Shown in pieces: positions 25,711-37,943 of a stretch of DNA of 64,000 nt. The DNA comes from Rotaria sp. Silwood1 (Eukaryota > Rotifera > Eurotatoria > Philodinida > Philodinidae): NCBI GenBank assembly GCA_905250075.1, contig CAJNOP010000227.1, forward strand, positions 1 through 64,000, in the 5' to 3' direction. Position numbers and translations under genes: made by a program. Position 1 is the stretch's first letter. Each line of letters begins with the position of its first letter. A model generated the notes under the pieces. That model saw nothing but the letters and a program-made list of their open reading frames with translations, had not been told where the DNA came from and did no database searches.

Positions 25711-26923
25711 TATTCCGACTCTAAAGTGATGAAGGTTACCTCTTTCCATGATCTAAAAAGTTTTATTGCCGTGGTATAGTCCGAAATGTTATCTATCTAC
25801 TGAATATATTTAAGGATCTAAAAATTGGTCTTAAATGTTAATACGTTCAATCATTAGAAAAACACATACAGCTTTTAGCGAACCTGGAATATTTTTGTTT
25901 TTTTTTATTCAAGGAGAAATGGAGATGAAAATTGTGACTTTCTTTTCTCTATTGTGATCCTAGTGTCTCATAGAAGACAGCATTCAAATGCTTCCAGTGT
26001 ATGAATACTTTTGCTCTGTTATTCAAGATCTATGTTCCCTGAAAATTTCAAATTTTTCTGATCAGTCATTCTCCAGAAACTCTGAAAAAATCAGGAGTAC
26101 GCTTAATCAGCTGATAGATTTCTCTCATTAAATAATATTACTATTTCATAAGAGAAATAACCGCTGAACATGAAATTCTAAGACATAATTTCTTTTGTAG
26201 AATATTTCAAATTCGACGATAGAATGATTCTAACATTTATAAAATATATTTCTTGTTCTCATTACCTGCATCTACGTAGATTGAATCTTATTTTAACAGC
26301 CGCACATTCTTCTTCAATTACAAAATGGAATAGTATGTGTTAGATGATGTACACATTAACAAACAAACAGAACTGATCATTAAAAAACTACAAGGAAAGA
26401 ACTAACTCATCGATGAGTTAATAAAGAATTTTTTTATTCTATCCTATTTCCGCTTACAATAATCAAAATATATCTATTTAAACATGCTATCAATCTTACT
26501 AATTTATTCATACTTACTTGTCACTCAAAGTACAAATAAAAATGATGATATAAAATACATTTTACTCCCTAATATGCTGGCCTACTTCACTTTATGTTTA
26601 TCCAAAAGAAACATAGAAGACAACAATTATTTCTCAAAAAGAAAAAAAAAACGAAACTTAAAGTACCATTAAAATTTTCTTTTTGTTAATAAAATTTCTT
26701 CACAGCATTGTTGTCATCCATTTCTTGTACATAAGCAAGTAAAAATCAATAGAAACAATTATTTTACAATTTATAAGAAAAACAAATCAGAGAGAAAAAA
26801 AAAAGTCAATGAATTATTCTTTTCTTTTATTTGAGAAGGACTAACATAGTCATCATAAAAACAAATGTGAACAAAAAAAGAAGCAATGACAATTTCTTTT
26901 GTTTATTTCTGTTGTTGTTGTTG
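25711..26923. other. Intergenic region, no gene seen
   Basis: AT-rich; the 26484-26672 open frame has no recognisable domain. On the minus strand the AATAAA at 26902-26907 lies 17 nt beyond the stop of the linker-histone-like gene and is its likely poly(A) signal. Confidence 0.45.
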
Positions 26924-28794
26924 TTAACAAAGCATGCGTGCGTAATTATGACGCATACGACCGATACGAACACCTTTGTTTGGATTAACAGTTAGCAAAG
27001 TACCAGCTCGTAAACCAGAATTAATTGTAAACATAGCACGATTACGTACAACACTTTCCGAAACATTATTTGGAAATGCATAATGTTTAACTATATGATC
27101 AATAATTTGTTGTGAACTAACGCCTGTTTTATCTTTATCCAGTTGACATATAGCTTCACGTACCATATTACCAAAAGCATGACGTACTAGACGATATATT
27201 GGTACTTGATTTGTATTTGAATTTGGATTAAATTTTGGTACAAATTGTACAGTACATGTTTCAGTACGATCTTTATTAGTTTTATGTGATTGTTTCGTTT
27301 GATGATTACCCGTAGTTTTTTCTGATTTTGTATTTGATTTAGATTTACTTTTTATATTAGTTACATTGGTCTTATTAGCAGTTGCTGAGCGTTTCGAAGG
27401 TGAAAGAACGGTTGAAGCTATCTAAAATCCAAATGAATTCTTCTATGAATATGGTTTTTTTTGTTTAGTGTATCGGACCTTTGTCTTCATAGTTGATTTT
27501 AATTTATTTGTTCCAGTTTTATTCTTTTGAGATTTCGAAACAGCTAAAAATTTCTTGTTTATAATTAGATGTCGATAATAGTTTAGAAATCTTACGAGTA
27601 GAACGAATATTTGAAGTATCAGTGATACGTTGACTCTTACTACGTCCGTTAAATTTCGATTTTGAGCGCATACCTAATAGATATTAAAAAAAATAGATTT
27701 TCAATAATACAAATAATTTAAATAATACCAGATAGTGTGTTAGCAGTTTTTGGAGAAGTCTAAAATAAACAATATTTAATCATTTTCTTTTTAGATGAAA
27801 GAATAAACTTGTCAACGTACTGCTAAGCGTGTATTTAATGTTGGATCCTTCATTTCTAACTTGTTACCTATGATAATTATCATAATATTTTGATTGTATT
27901 ATATAAATATAGACTACTTGTCTCTGAAGGAGATCGAATAATATTTGATTCATCCAATGGAACTAATGTTTGTGAAGCAGAAGATTGTTGTTTATTCTTT
28001 GATTTATTACTAAGAAGTGACTACAATAGTTTAAAAATTTAAAATAATAAATAATGCAATTAACAAAAGCAACATACAGATTTCGAACTAGATCGTTGTG
28101 TTGTTTCTTTTTTGCTTTTCGATTTACTTCGTGGAGACTATAGAAAATGATATACTAACGAGAAAGCAGCATCTCCAACTGTCAGATGCTGTTCAAGCTG
28201 ATATCACGACTACAAGTAGACTTTTGTGAGATTAAGAACAATCGACAGAAATTCGAATACAATCTTTTTAGGTTTTTCTTAGTCTCATATGGATCTACTC
28301 AAGTGTCATCATATCAAGTCGAACGGCATCCGACAATTGAGGACATTTCCTCGTAAGATTAAGTATGTAAATAATAAGACTAACCGAAATTGAAGGATGT
28401 TGTGAAATACTTGTATTCGATTTGTGTGACTATAGATGATAAGAATTGTTTTTAAAGAAATAATAAAAAAAATAAAATAAACCGTATATGATGTTGATGA
28501 CTTTATCGAAGATCTTGATGTTGTTCGTTTAGTTGGATGTAATTTTGAAGTTCCATTATTAATTAAAGTATCATTTTTTGTTTCTTTCAATAGAGTATCA
28601 CTAACAGAACTAGGTTGTTGATTTGACTTACTTTTTGAATATATATCACTATGACTAGATGTATTTCCTGTTGAATAAATATCACTAACAGCTGATGATT
28701 TTGTTAAGTTAGCAGCTTTTTTAATAAGATCTCGACAGAAACGTAATTTTTCTTCTTTTGTCATTCGCTCAAATTTACCGGTGCCGATTGTCAT
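26924..28794 (-). CDS. Linker-histone (H15) domain protein with long basic N-terminal tail
   Basis: Nine exons on the minus strand: 28483-28794, 28385-28429, 28078-28137, 27918-28020, 27821-27867, 27729-27759, 27596-27673, 27479-27543, 26924-27421; phases agree, 412 aa. The C-terminal part (about residues 322-405) reads VPIYRLVRHAFGNMVREAIC, then TGVSSQQIIDHIVKHY, then a third helix and a beta wing ending GVRIGR. This is the winged-helix pattern of H1/H5 globular domains. The preceding 320 residues are Ser/Thr/Lys-rich with SPRSKSKSKK, TSPKTA and SPSE, like CDK-phosphorylated H1 tails. Unusually, the domain lies at the C-terminus with no basic tail after it, and introns are many (canonical H1 genes have none). 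A chromatin role is inferred; a Pumilio- or HMG-type alternative is not supported. Confidence 0.7.
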
Positions 28795-28989
28795 AATTGA
28801 AGACGTTGAAATTTACAATGTTTATTTAAAAAAAAATATAATAATTAAAGAAAACAAAAACAACAATCGGACACAAAATAATGAATTAATCGATAGTATT
28901 GATGCATAAACGCGCCAGACGCCTTGTCTATCATCACATGGCGCCATGTATTAATATTACATTATTCTTTATTGATTAGATTAAATCTG
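28795..28989. other. Promoter side of the linker-histone-like gene
   Basis: AT-rich with one GC-richer patch (CGCGCCAGACGCC, GGCGCCATG) near 28910-28945. No motif could be assigned. Confidence 0.3.
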
Positions 28990-29120
28990 TACTGAACATA
29001 ATCAACTTATAGAAATGTTCAAAATAGTGACCATTATTATTCATACAGAGTTTCATCTTTTTTGACATTGTATCAAATGTTTTTTTTAACGTAGGATTCG
29101 CTTCTGACACCTCACTGTTG
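28990..29120 (-). pseudogene. Possible Tc1/mariner-type transposase C-terminus relic
   Basis: On the minus strand a short frame reads NPTLKKTFDTMSKKMKLCM followed by NNNGHYFEHF. The ending N-G-x-x-F-E-H is typical of the extreme C-terminus of mariner-like transposases. Upstream sequence is full of stops. The family call is tentative because only about 45 codons are readable. Confidence 0.3.
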
Positions 29121-29521
29121 CACTTGTAGCAACTATAACTTGATAAGACTGAAAAAAATCATTATTTATAGTAATATGATCCCGTTTGAAGCGATGTTTG
29201 ACATATTCTGATGTATTTGGATAAAGAAAAAAAAAATTTCAGCATCGCATAAATCCATTTTTATGAGCCTAAATTGAATTTTTCATTGACTTTCAGAAAG
29301 TGCTGATTACTTATGGAAAAAAACATTCTTAGCTCTATCGAGGCATGAAAAAAATAATCAGTTCACTTTTTAATCTATAGCTAGAAAAAGTAGATGCGTT
29401 CATCTCAGTACTTGTCCTTGATGAACATGAAGACAAAATACAATAGATGCATACTTTATCAGAATCAAAGTCTCAGTGTTGCACTACACTCACTGTCAAC
29501 TTCCAGTATTTTCACTGGAAC

Positions 29522-29893
29522 TAGACATATTAGCCGATAAATTTCTCGGCGGCGGCGGCGGCGGCTAAAATTTGCCACAGATTCGGCGGCGGCGGGAAAG
29601 TTTTTTTACAATATATGGGTCAACATTTCGAATATGTGTATTCTTTAGCAAAATAGAAAAAAAAGAAACATTTTTACGTCGTGAAAGTTGTAAAAGAATT
29701 GGAAAGATGCTACTACTGATTAAGTGTCGCACTTTTATCCAAGAAATAAAATATTTTTCTGACTGAAGAAGATTCATGCAACACCGCGTCGGCGGCGGAG
29801 GCGAAAAACTCTTCGGCGAGGTCTCCTTTTCCGCGGCGGCGGATCAAAATTTTGTCGGCGGCGGCGGCGAAAAATCGGCGGCTAACATGTCTA
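29522..29893. mobile_element. CGG-rich 372-bp element with 8-bp target duplication
   Basis: The terminal inverted repeat is TAGACATATTAGCC at the left and GGCTAACATGTCTA at the right (one mismatch). Flanks ACTGGAAC (29514-29521) and ACTGAAAC (29894-29901) agree at 7 of 8 bases, as expected for a hAT-type insertion. Inside both ends lie runs of CGG/GCG triplets (29546-29605 and 29788-29880), strikingly GC-rich against the AT-rich background, around an AT-rich core. No transposase coding. Confidence 0.65.
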
Positions 29894-29901
29894 ACTGAAA
29901 C

Positions 29902-31813
29902 TGCACATTTCTAATCTGGCACATTGACATTCAGTGTGGTTTATCGAATGATGATATGTTAGATTTCTATGGAGGAGACTCTTTGAACAACAAGTTATTT
30001 GAAACATCTTTTGTGCGATTATAATGCGATATAAATGCATCGTGAACTAATGCCCTCTGATGTCGCATGATACCAATGATATAATCCAATGTTTATCTAT
30101 TTGCACAGCGAATGTTCTACTTGTTCTTCTTTTCATTGTTGCCTCTTTCAGCTGGTATCTTTCAATCAATTTGAAAATATATATAAAAAATCTTTTTCTT
30201 TATTATCGGAAGAACAACGTGGTGAACCAAGCTCAATAAGTATATATACATCTGATCTTTCATGAGATTATACACACATTAGCTGGCACAGCGTTGTATG
30301 TAACCTGAAGAAGTATCTTTTTGTTAGTTTCCAGTTCTTTTTTTATAATTAAATTTTGATTTTAGTTTAGGTTTAACTTGGTGATAATGATTTAAGTTCA
30401 AGACTAAAAAATTATTCAAATTGAACATAACTTATACCATCAGAAAATAAATTTAACTCAATTAAATGAATTCAAACCAAACGAAAAACATCAAATATTT
30501 ATTTTCAATGAAGAAAATCAAAAAAAAAAATATTTATTCTTGATTAATAAATTGTCAAGTAACTAAAATTAATGCTTATAAAGAAACAATCTTTAGTATG
30601 GTAAAACTAGTTTTTAGTCCTCATTTTGATATCTGATTTATCTATTATTAGTTTTTGGTTTTTATAAAACATGAACAATGTCAATATGTAGAGGTATGAA
30701 ATAAATTAAGAACAAACTTCTATATAATAAATTTAGAAAGCTTTCATCATTCAATATAAGGACATTAAACAGCAGCAAAGTGACAAGTTAGTATTACCAG
30801 AGCAACGATTTCTGAGAATCTGAACTACAATTTTCTTCTTCACTGTCGAATAAGCCGAGACTTATTTCATAGAATTACGAAGGATATGAGGTGAACGTTC
30901 TTCTCTTGATTGTATACTCACATCCGCCATACAAAAACAAAACTGAGTTGTATAATGAAACTCACGTATATTTTCGAAGAAAATTGATTTCCCACAACTA
31001 TCATATGACTAACATAAAAGCATGGACTGATTAAGTCCTAACTTTCAGGAATAATAAATATTAATGTTTCTGAGTTCATCGAGATACCTAATAAATATAA
31101 CAGATGTGTACAATAGACTTATGTGTCTAGTAAATCAATTGTTAGCTTAATAATAATCAGTTATAAAAATGAAATAAAAAAGATAGCATGTTCTCACAAT
31201 TGATTATAATTGAAAAATGACTATGGTCTTTTTGAAGTTGAGATTGAAATTAGAGATGGCTAATGTAGCTTAAGTCTACCTTGTTGACTAGACAAAATTT
31301 ATGAATGTTTTCACAGATCGTTGGCTATTTAATTTTTACATGAATGCCATTTTTCGTTCTAGGATTTTATTGCGTAACTCTTATTGAAGGCAAGACAATC
31401 TGATTTATAACAAACAACGCATTTGATATGTCCTCAAAAAAAGCAAATGGGAAATATGAATCATTATAAATGACTCAATATATAATAATAAGTAATCCCG
31501 TGACTAAGAGAGACATCTAGAACTTTCTTACTCTAGTAACTTATGTATATATACATGAAAAAAACTCTCATATTATTTTCATACGAAATATATCATCTGT
31601 CATAAAGTGAGTGCGCACAGAATCGCTTCGATTTCTTATTGATATACTTTTTTCGCATTGATCTTAATAAAAAAAATAGTATTTTATTAATTTTAATTTT
31701 TGAAAATAAAAACCCGTCATCAAAAAGTTTTTATAAGTTTAAATATAAAATAAAATGATTCGGTTTTTGATTTTAGATAATATAGAATATTTGATTTTGT
31801 AATTAGAAGAAAA
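29902..31813. other. Intergenic region, no gene seen
   Basis: AT-rich; nothing with coding character was recognised on either strand. The last 100 bases include the presumed promoter of the DDI1-like gene. Confidence 0.4.
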
Positions 31814-34800
31814 ATGCATATAACAGTAGCAAAATTTGGTGGTTCTGAAAATGTACTCACAGTTGATATTGCATCTGATCTTTCATTAAAAGATTTAAAA
31901 GCTGTTATTGAAGCTGAATCTGATTTTGGAATCAAAGCTGATGAAATGAGTCTTTTTTATGAAGGTTAATACAAAGAATATTTCTCTTTTCTTTTTTCAA
32001 TTATAAATTGAATTTTTTTTTAAGGAAAATTACTTCAAGATGATAGTCAAACACTTGCACAATGTAAATTCAATGATTATGATTTAGTTACTTGTCAACG
32101 ATCAGCGCGTATGTTACTTTCTCTTATCTTCAATTTTCAAAGAACACATAGAAGAGAGTAAATTTTTTGATTGAAAATCAATGTTAACTAGAAAGCTTAA
32201 CTAAGTTTCACAGAAAAATTCAGTCGTTTCTCGAAGAGACTTTGTTGAAAAATTCTGCATACAGAGATTTTATGGAACAATACTATATAGTATCTATAGG
32301 TGAAAGATCATTGAAATCGAAAACCGTTTGGAAAATATTTGTTGTAACAAAAATTCGATTAGGTTGTTCGTATGAACTTTTATTTGCCGAAACTAATGTA
32401 GTTTCGTTTACATGAACATATTTTGAACCAGTTAAAGCTTACATATAACTGTATACAAATAATGTCTGTCAATCTCTGCGATTTTAATGTCGCAAAGCAC
32501 TATTACACTTACAAGCATTATTCAAGTACTTGATAAAAGGTAAAGAAAAAGTTAATCAACAATCTTGAAGTACAGATAGGTATCCTTCATCATCATTCTC
32601 GTTGCATTCAGGCAACAGTAGAATATAACGATGTTGTCTGAACCAGGAAAAGAGAACTCTAGTCAAGATTATACTCGTGTAGAATTTTGAATTTTCGTTA
32701 TAAATCTCGTTACAAATTTATTTCAATGGAATTCACTTTTATTGATTTAGCTATGAATGGTTTATTGCCAGATGCAACAACTATGTTACGTCGAAATATG
32801 AACCGTATGTCTATGATATTTCATTCAAAAATCTTCATGTCAAAATCGATATATTATAGCACGTGATCCTCGTCAACTATTTGAAATGCTTCGTACTAAT
32901 CCTGAAATGCTTCAACAAATTCGTCGAAATTCTCCTCAATTAGTTGATGCTATTCAACGTGGTGATTTTAGTATGAAAAGAAAAATATCTATCAAAACTA
33001 ATCAAGAAAAGTATTTCTTTTTTTAATTTAATTTTAGATCAATTCATGGAAAATATAGCTGCTCAATCACCTGAAATGCAACAACGGATGGAACTTGATC
33101 GACTTGCTAGTCTTGATCCATTTGATCCTGAAGTACAACGACGTATTCATGATATAATCAAGTAAACAAAATTATTCACAAAAAAAAAAGAAAATTTCTT
33201 TTAAATATCTATATTTCAGTATGCAAAATGTTCAAGAAAATATGGAACATGCTGTTGAACATGCACCAGAAGTATTTGGTCATGTTGTTATGCTTTACAT
33301 TGTGAGAGACAATAAAACTAACTTTTATAAGTAAAAAAAAAATGTTCTTTTTTTTTATTTAGAATTGTAAAGTAAATGGTCATGTTGTTAAAGCTTTTGT
33401 TGATTCAGGTGCACAAATGACAATAATGAGTAAAGCATGTGCAGAACGTTGTGGAATAATGCGTCTTGTTGATCGACGTTTTAGTGGCATTGCAAAAGGT
33501 GTTGGTACACAAAAAATTCTTGGACGTATTCATCTTGGTTTGCTTATTTATCTATCTATCTATCTACATATATATATTTTTAATTGGTTTTAGCTCAACT
33601 TGAAATTGAAAAAAATTATTTTGCAACATCATTATCTGTTCTTGAAGATCAACCGATGGATATGTTATTAGGACTTGATATGCTTCGACGTCATCAAGTA
33701 ATTATTTTCCTGTGATTTTCTTTTTGATTAAATTATTTTAATTATAGTGTGTTCTTGATTTACATAAAAATGTTCTTCGAATCGGAAATGTTGTTGAGAC
33801 AAGTTTTCTACCTGAATCTGAATTACCAATCCATGCCAGATTATCGGGTAATACACCAGATATTGAAGATGAGGATATCAATCGACCTGGTAAATATTTG
33901 AATTTATCTTTTATTTCTATAAATATACATAAATCAAACAAAGATAATATAGCGAACTAGTTTCAATAGACACACTGTATCATTATATTTGGGTTACATT
34001 AAACTTTAGAAAGCTTAAAGATATCCAGGTACAAAACCGAAAATATAGAGACATGTGTTAGAGAAAAAAATTGTAAAAAAGATTTTCGGAAGAACCCTAG
34101 TTTTTTTTTTATACGACCATCATCAAACTTTATCCGATTCGGCTCAAAGTGTTTTTGAAAATTTGGTTTTCTTATATTTTAAAATGAGAAATATGTGAAG
34201 ATTTGTAGCCAAATAGAGAAAGCCTATAACAATGTGTTCCTATTGGCCTTCGGCGTGGAGTTATGACGGGTCTACTGGATTTTTTTATCCTAGCCTTTGC
34301 CTAAAGATAGGTCTCATAACTCTGAAAATATTTCTTCGTCAAGATATGGAGTATGACGAAATTCATCTTGTTCTACTTGAGAAATTTCTATGACATAAAA
34401 GACTATAGAGCCTACTGTTTAGATCTCAATATCAAGATAGAAAAATCTTTGCATGATAATTTAAAGAATTATTCTATTTATCATCTTAGACAGCCCGGCA
34501 CAGCCGACAAAAATAATGCGATGCAAGTAGTATCCTATTTGTTTGTGATTTTTTTCAATGTAATCAGTTTCATTTTGTTTAACATGGTTTTTTTTTGTTA
34601 ATAACTCAATTTTACTTGAAAAGTGTTTTTGAAAATAATAATATTCTTTTCTTTTTAGCTGATAATCATCATGAATCTCGATTAGGACAATCAGCAACGG
34701 CAACTTCAACATCATCTCCTTTTCCAGAAGATTCAATACGACATATAACAAAAAGTGGATTTACACGAGAACAAGCTATAGACGAATTAAGATTAACAAA

Positions 34801-34870
34801 TGGAGATGCAACTAAAGCTCTTGTTTCATTGATGGCAAAATCTTTATCAGTACCAAAACGAAAACGTTAA
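31814..34870 (+). CDS. DDI1: DDI1/DDI2-type ubiquitin-shuttle aspartic protease
   Basis: Ten exons: 31814-31964, 32025-32108, 32751-32804, 32860-32970, 33038-33161, 33220-33301, 33363-33537, 33594-33697, 33748-33889, 34659-34870; phases agree, 412 aa. Residues 1-78 are a ubiquitin-like domain ([20 protein letters not shown]). Residues about 95-200 form the helical HDD region ([20 protein letters not shown]). The retropepsin-like domain starts near 203 with catalytic Asp216 in [12 protein letters not shown] and continues to [16 protein letters not shown]. The C-terminus is a UBA domain ([20 protein letters not shown], then [11 protein letters not shown]). The family delivers or cleaves ubiquitinated proteins at the proteasome. 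Human DDI1/2 lack a canonical UBA; this protein keeps the ancestral full architecture. Introns 2 and 9 are long (640-770 bp) against about 60 bp elsewhere. Confidence 0.93.
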
Positions 34871-36244
34871 CCGCGATATTTTTTTTTGCATGCATTTATG
34901 ATGGTATACATTTTTACACTAAGTCTAGAAAGAAATTCATATCTGTTTTTTTTTTTTTGGTTATTGCCTTCTAAGCTCTAAGCAATTTGTTTCATTTATT
35001 GTCGAATAAACGGGCTATTCACATATATATACGGGGATAAATAAAATTGTTTTTTCATTAAAAAGCAGTAGGCTCTTAGAAGCACTTTGAATTTATTTCT
35101 ATTGTTTTTAGGTTAGCATTCTACCAGGATTTCAATGATTTCTTAGCGAAAATTTTTTTTCTGATTGTACATTGGAAGATTTTCTAAAGAGAACAGAAGA
35201 GAAATGAACACAAGAGATAGGAGTTTTCTCACAATTCTATGATTGTTAAAATCAAAATAACACAATATTTATAATGTATTTTATCAAAAAATATTGCAGA
35301 AAAAGTGTCATTTGGCTGATTATGTTGAGGAAAAAACGTGATAAAAACTTCAAAAAATATTTTAATCTTAAGATCTACAAATTTTGAACAGTTCCTGGAC
35401 TCAAAACCAACTAGAATCTTGATAGGATCCGGAAAATCAAATTTTGAATACACATGCGTACTTCGAGACAGCAATGTCTTAGTCTTTGTGCTCAGAAATG
35501 TTCACGTTGCCAATTATTGGATGATCTAACACAGTAGATTCAATTAGCTCTGAACATAAATTAATTCTCGAATTGTAATTTTAGACAAGAATGAAATCGA
35601 TCAATTTTAAAAAAATCTATTATTGAATTCTATAGACAACCTATTGATGAAAAAGAGAATATTTTCTAGAACTTATTTGATTTTAGAAAAAGACATTGAT
35701 TCATATCTAGAAGCTGTTCGGAACTCATTGACCGGTTAAAGAGAGGAATGGGTCAGAAGAATAATCACTTGATCAGTACTATCCAGTAGCTATTTTAAAA
35801 AGTCAACTAATCTCCTGAAAAATTGTTTTTTTGGATACAGATTCTCCTACAACATCTCTACAAGTCAATCAGTAGGCGATATTGAAAGATGAGACTAGCA
35901 TATTCTGAATAGACAGACATCATTTCAAGCGTTGCATCAAACCATACATAAAGAAGAACAGAGTACAATGAGTTTATGGAATGTGTGATAGTATATCTAG
36001 AAATTATCAAATATGTTAACAAGGGGATCAACTTGGAGTTATTTACTCGATAGTATGTACAATACAAATAGTTAAAACAATTCAATGTCATATGCAAGTT
36101 CATTCATGTCAGATGATTGTATTTTATAAATAGATGTATTCGATTTGTTTACGGTACATTCTTTTCTCATTATCAAATACATTTAAATGAGTCATATAGA
36201 AAAGAAGTTTTCATTATCAATTGAATACTTGTCATTAAATTAAT
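34871..36244. other. 3' UTR and intergenic sequence
   Basis: Open frames at 35229-35529 overlap on opposite strands and show no domain; the frame at 35858-36103 (-) is likewise unsupported. Confidence 0.4.
35005..35010 (+). promoter_or_regulatory. Polyadenylation signal of the DDI1-like gene
   Basis: AATAAA about 135 nt after the stop; a second candidate lies some 30 nt later. Confidence 0.35.
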
Positions 36245-36514
36245 ATGAATGATCGTGATGAAAATGATATTTTTCATGGTTTTATACCTCTATGGGCATT
36301 AGTTTTATTTAGTATTGCGATTATATTTCTTATTATATTTATTGCTGGTTTAATATGTCATTTGGTTGGTTGTCGAAGACTAAAACAAGACCAAACGAAT
36401 AATATTCATTCATTGATTTTGAAACAACCATTACTTATAGAGAATCATCAACGAGAAGCAACTTCAATCAAATCGAATAAATTAACAAGAAAATCTAAAG
36501 ATGTACTATTCTAA
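36245..36514 (+). CDS. Small single-span membrane protein (89 aa)
   Basis: A single exon. After a short acidic N-terminus (MNDRDENDIFHGFIP) comes one strong hydrophobic segment, WALVLFSIAIIFLIIFIAGL at about residues 18-37, followed by ICHLVGCRRLK. The basic residues just after the span predict a cytosolic C-terminus (type III/I topology). The tail of about 45 residues is polar with LKQPLLIENHQR, which resembles a dileucine sorting signal. No family recognised. A strong ATG context and clean hydrophobic pattern support a real gene, but homology was not assessed. Confidence 0.5.
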   Translation: MNDRDENDIFHGFIPLWALVLFSIAIIFLIIFIAGLICHLVGCRRLKQDQTNNIHSLILKQPLLIENHQREATSIKSNKLTRKSKDVLF

Positions 36515-37153
36515 ATTCAACATCATTATTTAAATAAATTAAATTTATGTTTTTCGTTCATCAAAATATTAATTTGCATGAAAACGAGCATGGTTTGAGA
36601 TTATTTATAGGCATCGATGTTATAAGAAATATATCAAAAAATAAAATATTTCTTGTGAATAATAATTTATAACAAAAAGAAAACTATCAATAGACATTGA
36701 CTAAGCAACGTTTGTTTTAGAGCATTACTTGTGCATTATAGTGTCTATGTTTGAGTTAAAATGAAAAAAGCTGAGTTTGGAATGCATTTATATTCTGAGA
36801 ATTCTATATTGAATATTCTCTCAATCTCTATATGGTTTTATTAAACATACGAAATAATAGTTAGTGCAAAAAAAATATAAGTCAGTGAAATATAACAAGC
36901 AATACATAGGAAAGTAGAACATGCTTTTTCAAATTTTGTTTTTATTACAGTTTATATTACAATTAAATTTTTTGTATTAAAAGCATCAATAATCCATTGA
37001 GATATTGAATGAAATCACTTATCAAATCTTTTGATGCTATTTCTCATATTACTTAAATAGGTAAAGAAATCTCAGTTCAATGAAAGTAATATTCTTTTTA
37101 ATAGTTGTGTGGCATCTTTTTTATATGTATATGTTAATCTTGTGAACTTTTGC
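36515..37153. other. Intergenic region, no gene seen
   Basis: AT-rich; only the 3' region of the small membrane protein is expected here. Confidence 0.4.
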
Positions 37154-37423
37154 TCATCCTAGATACATATAAAAATGTTTTACAATATCATCTGCATCAT
37201 CTTCTGTAACATTTGGTTTTAGTATATTAAATTCTACAACTATCTCTAAAGCTTTTAGAGAGAGACTATTCTTCAGTTTTGTTTTAATTCGTTGTAGTGC
37301 ACTAAAACTTCATCCATATTCATTATATCCAATTATTGACGTTGTTCAAATTTGATATAATTTAAACCATTCAAGTATCAGATATTGAGCTGGATTTTGT
37401 TTACAGTAATTTATGGTATGAAA
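37154..37423 (-). pseudogene. hAT-type transposase C-terminus relic
   Basis: On the minus strand one frame reads YCKQNPAQYLILEWFKLYQI, stop, TTSIIGYNEYG, stop, then SFSALQRIKTKLKNSLSLKA and further to EDDADDIVKHFYMYLG. The block (E/R)-S-F-S-A-L-x-R-I-K is the dimerisation-region hallmark of hAT/ZMYM-type transposases. Two in-frame stops, one replacing the expected residue just before SFSAL, show it is dead. Nothing further upstream is readable. Confidence 0.6.
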
Positions 37424-37424
37424 A

Positions 37425-37606
37425 CCTTGATACAAAATATTCGCTCATTTTTTGGCCACTAAATGAATTCTATGCATTTCCACTACAAAATAGAACAGAA
37501 AAGTAAATATCACGTTTTATTGAGTACACACATTGTCCTACAAAACTGTTTTGCATTTTGAATTCTAAGCTAGGAGCCGAAAAATGAGTGAATATTTTGT
37601 ATCAAG
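37425..37606. repeat. Short inverted repeat pair
   Basis: 37425-37456 (CTTGATACAAAATATTCGCT and on) and 37576-37606 are inverted copies with a few mismatches, separated by about 120 bp. It adjoins the transposase relic and may be part of the same old insertion. Confidence 0.45.
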
Positions 37607-37943
37607 ACTTTCTCCTAATCTTATGGCCTGAGACTATATGTATATCGATAATGATATGATTAGACTAGTTCACTGTATTCTTTTCGAGTTGTAAATAATA
37701 TAAACAAAGAAATCATACAATCGAAAATGTATTTATATAAACAAACGAAAAGTCATATAAGGAAAAAGTTTTGTGTTTCAATGAAAAAATACATAATAAA
37801 AGGTTACTTTTTCATCTTGAGTAAATTAATATAAAGTTTCATCTGACAAAACGAGCTTCTGACAAACAGTATACAATAAAATCAAAAAAGAAAACCATGT
37901 AATAAAATAATAACTAAGAAGAAGAAAAAAAAAAGAGAAAGAT

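Noticed and set aside
29565-29777. Overlapping 64-70 aa frames on both strands
   Set aside because: Lie inside the CGG-rich mobile element; no domain.
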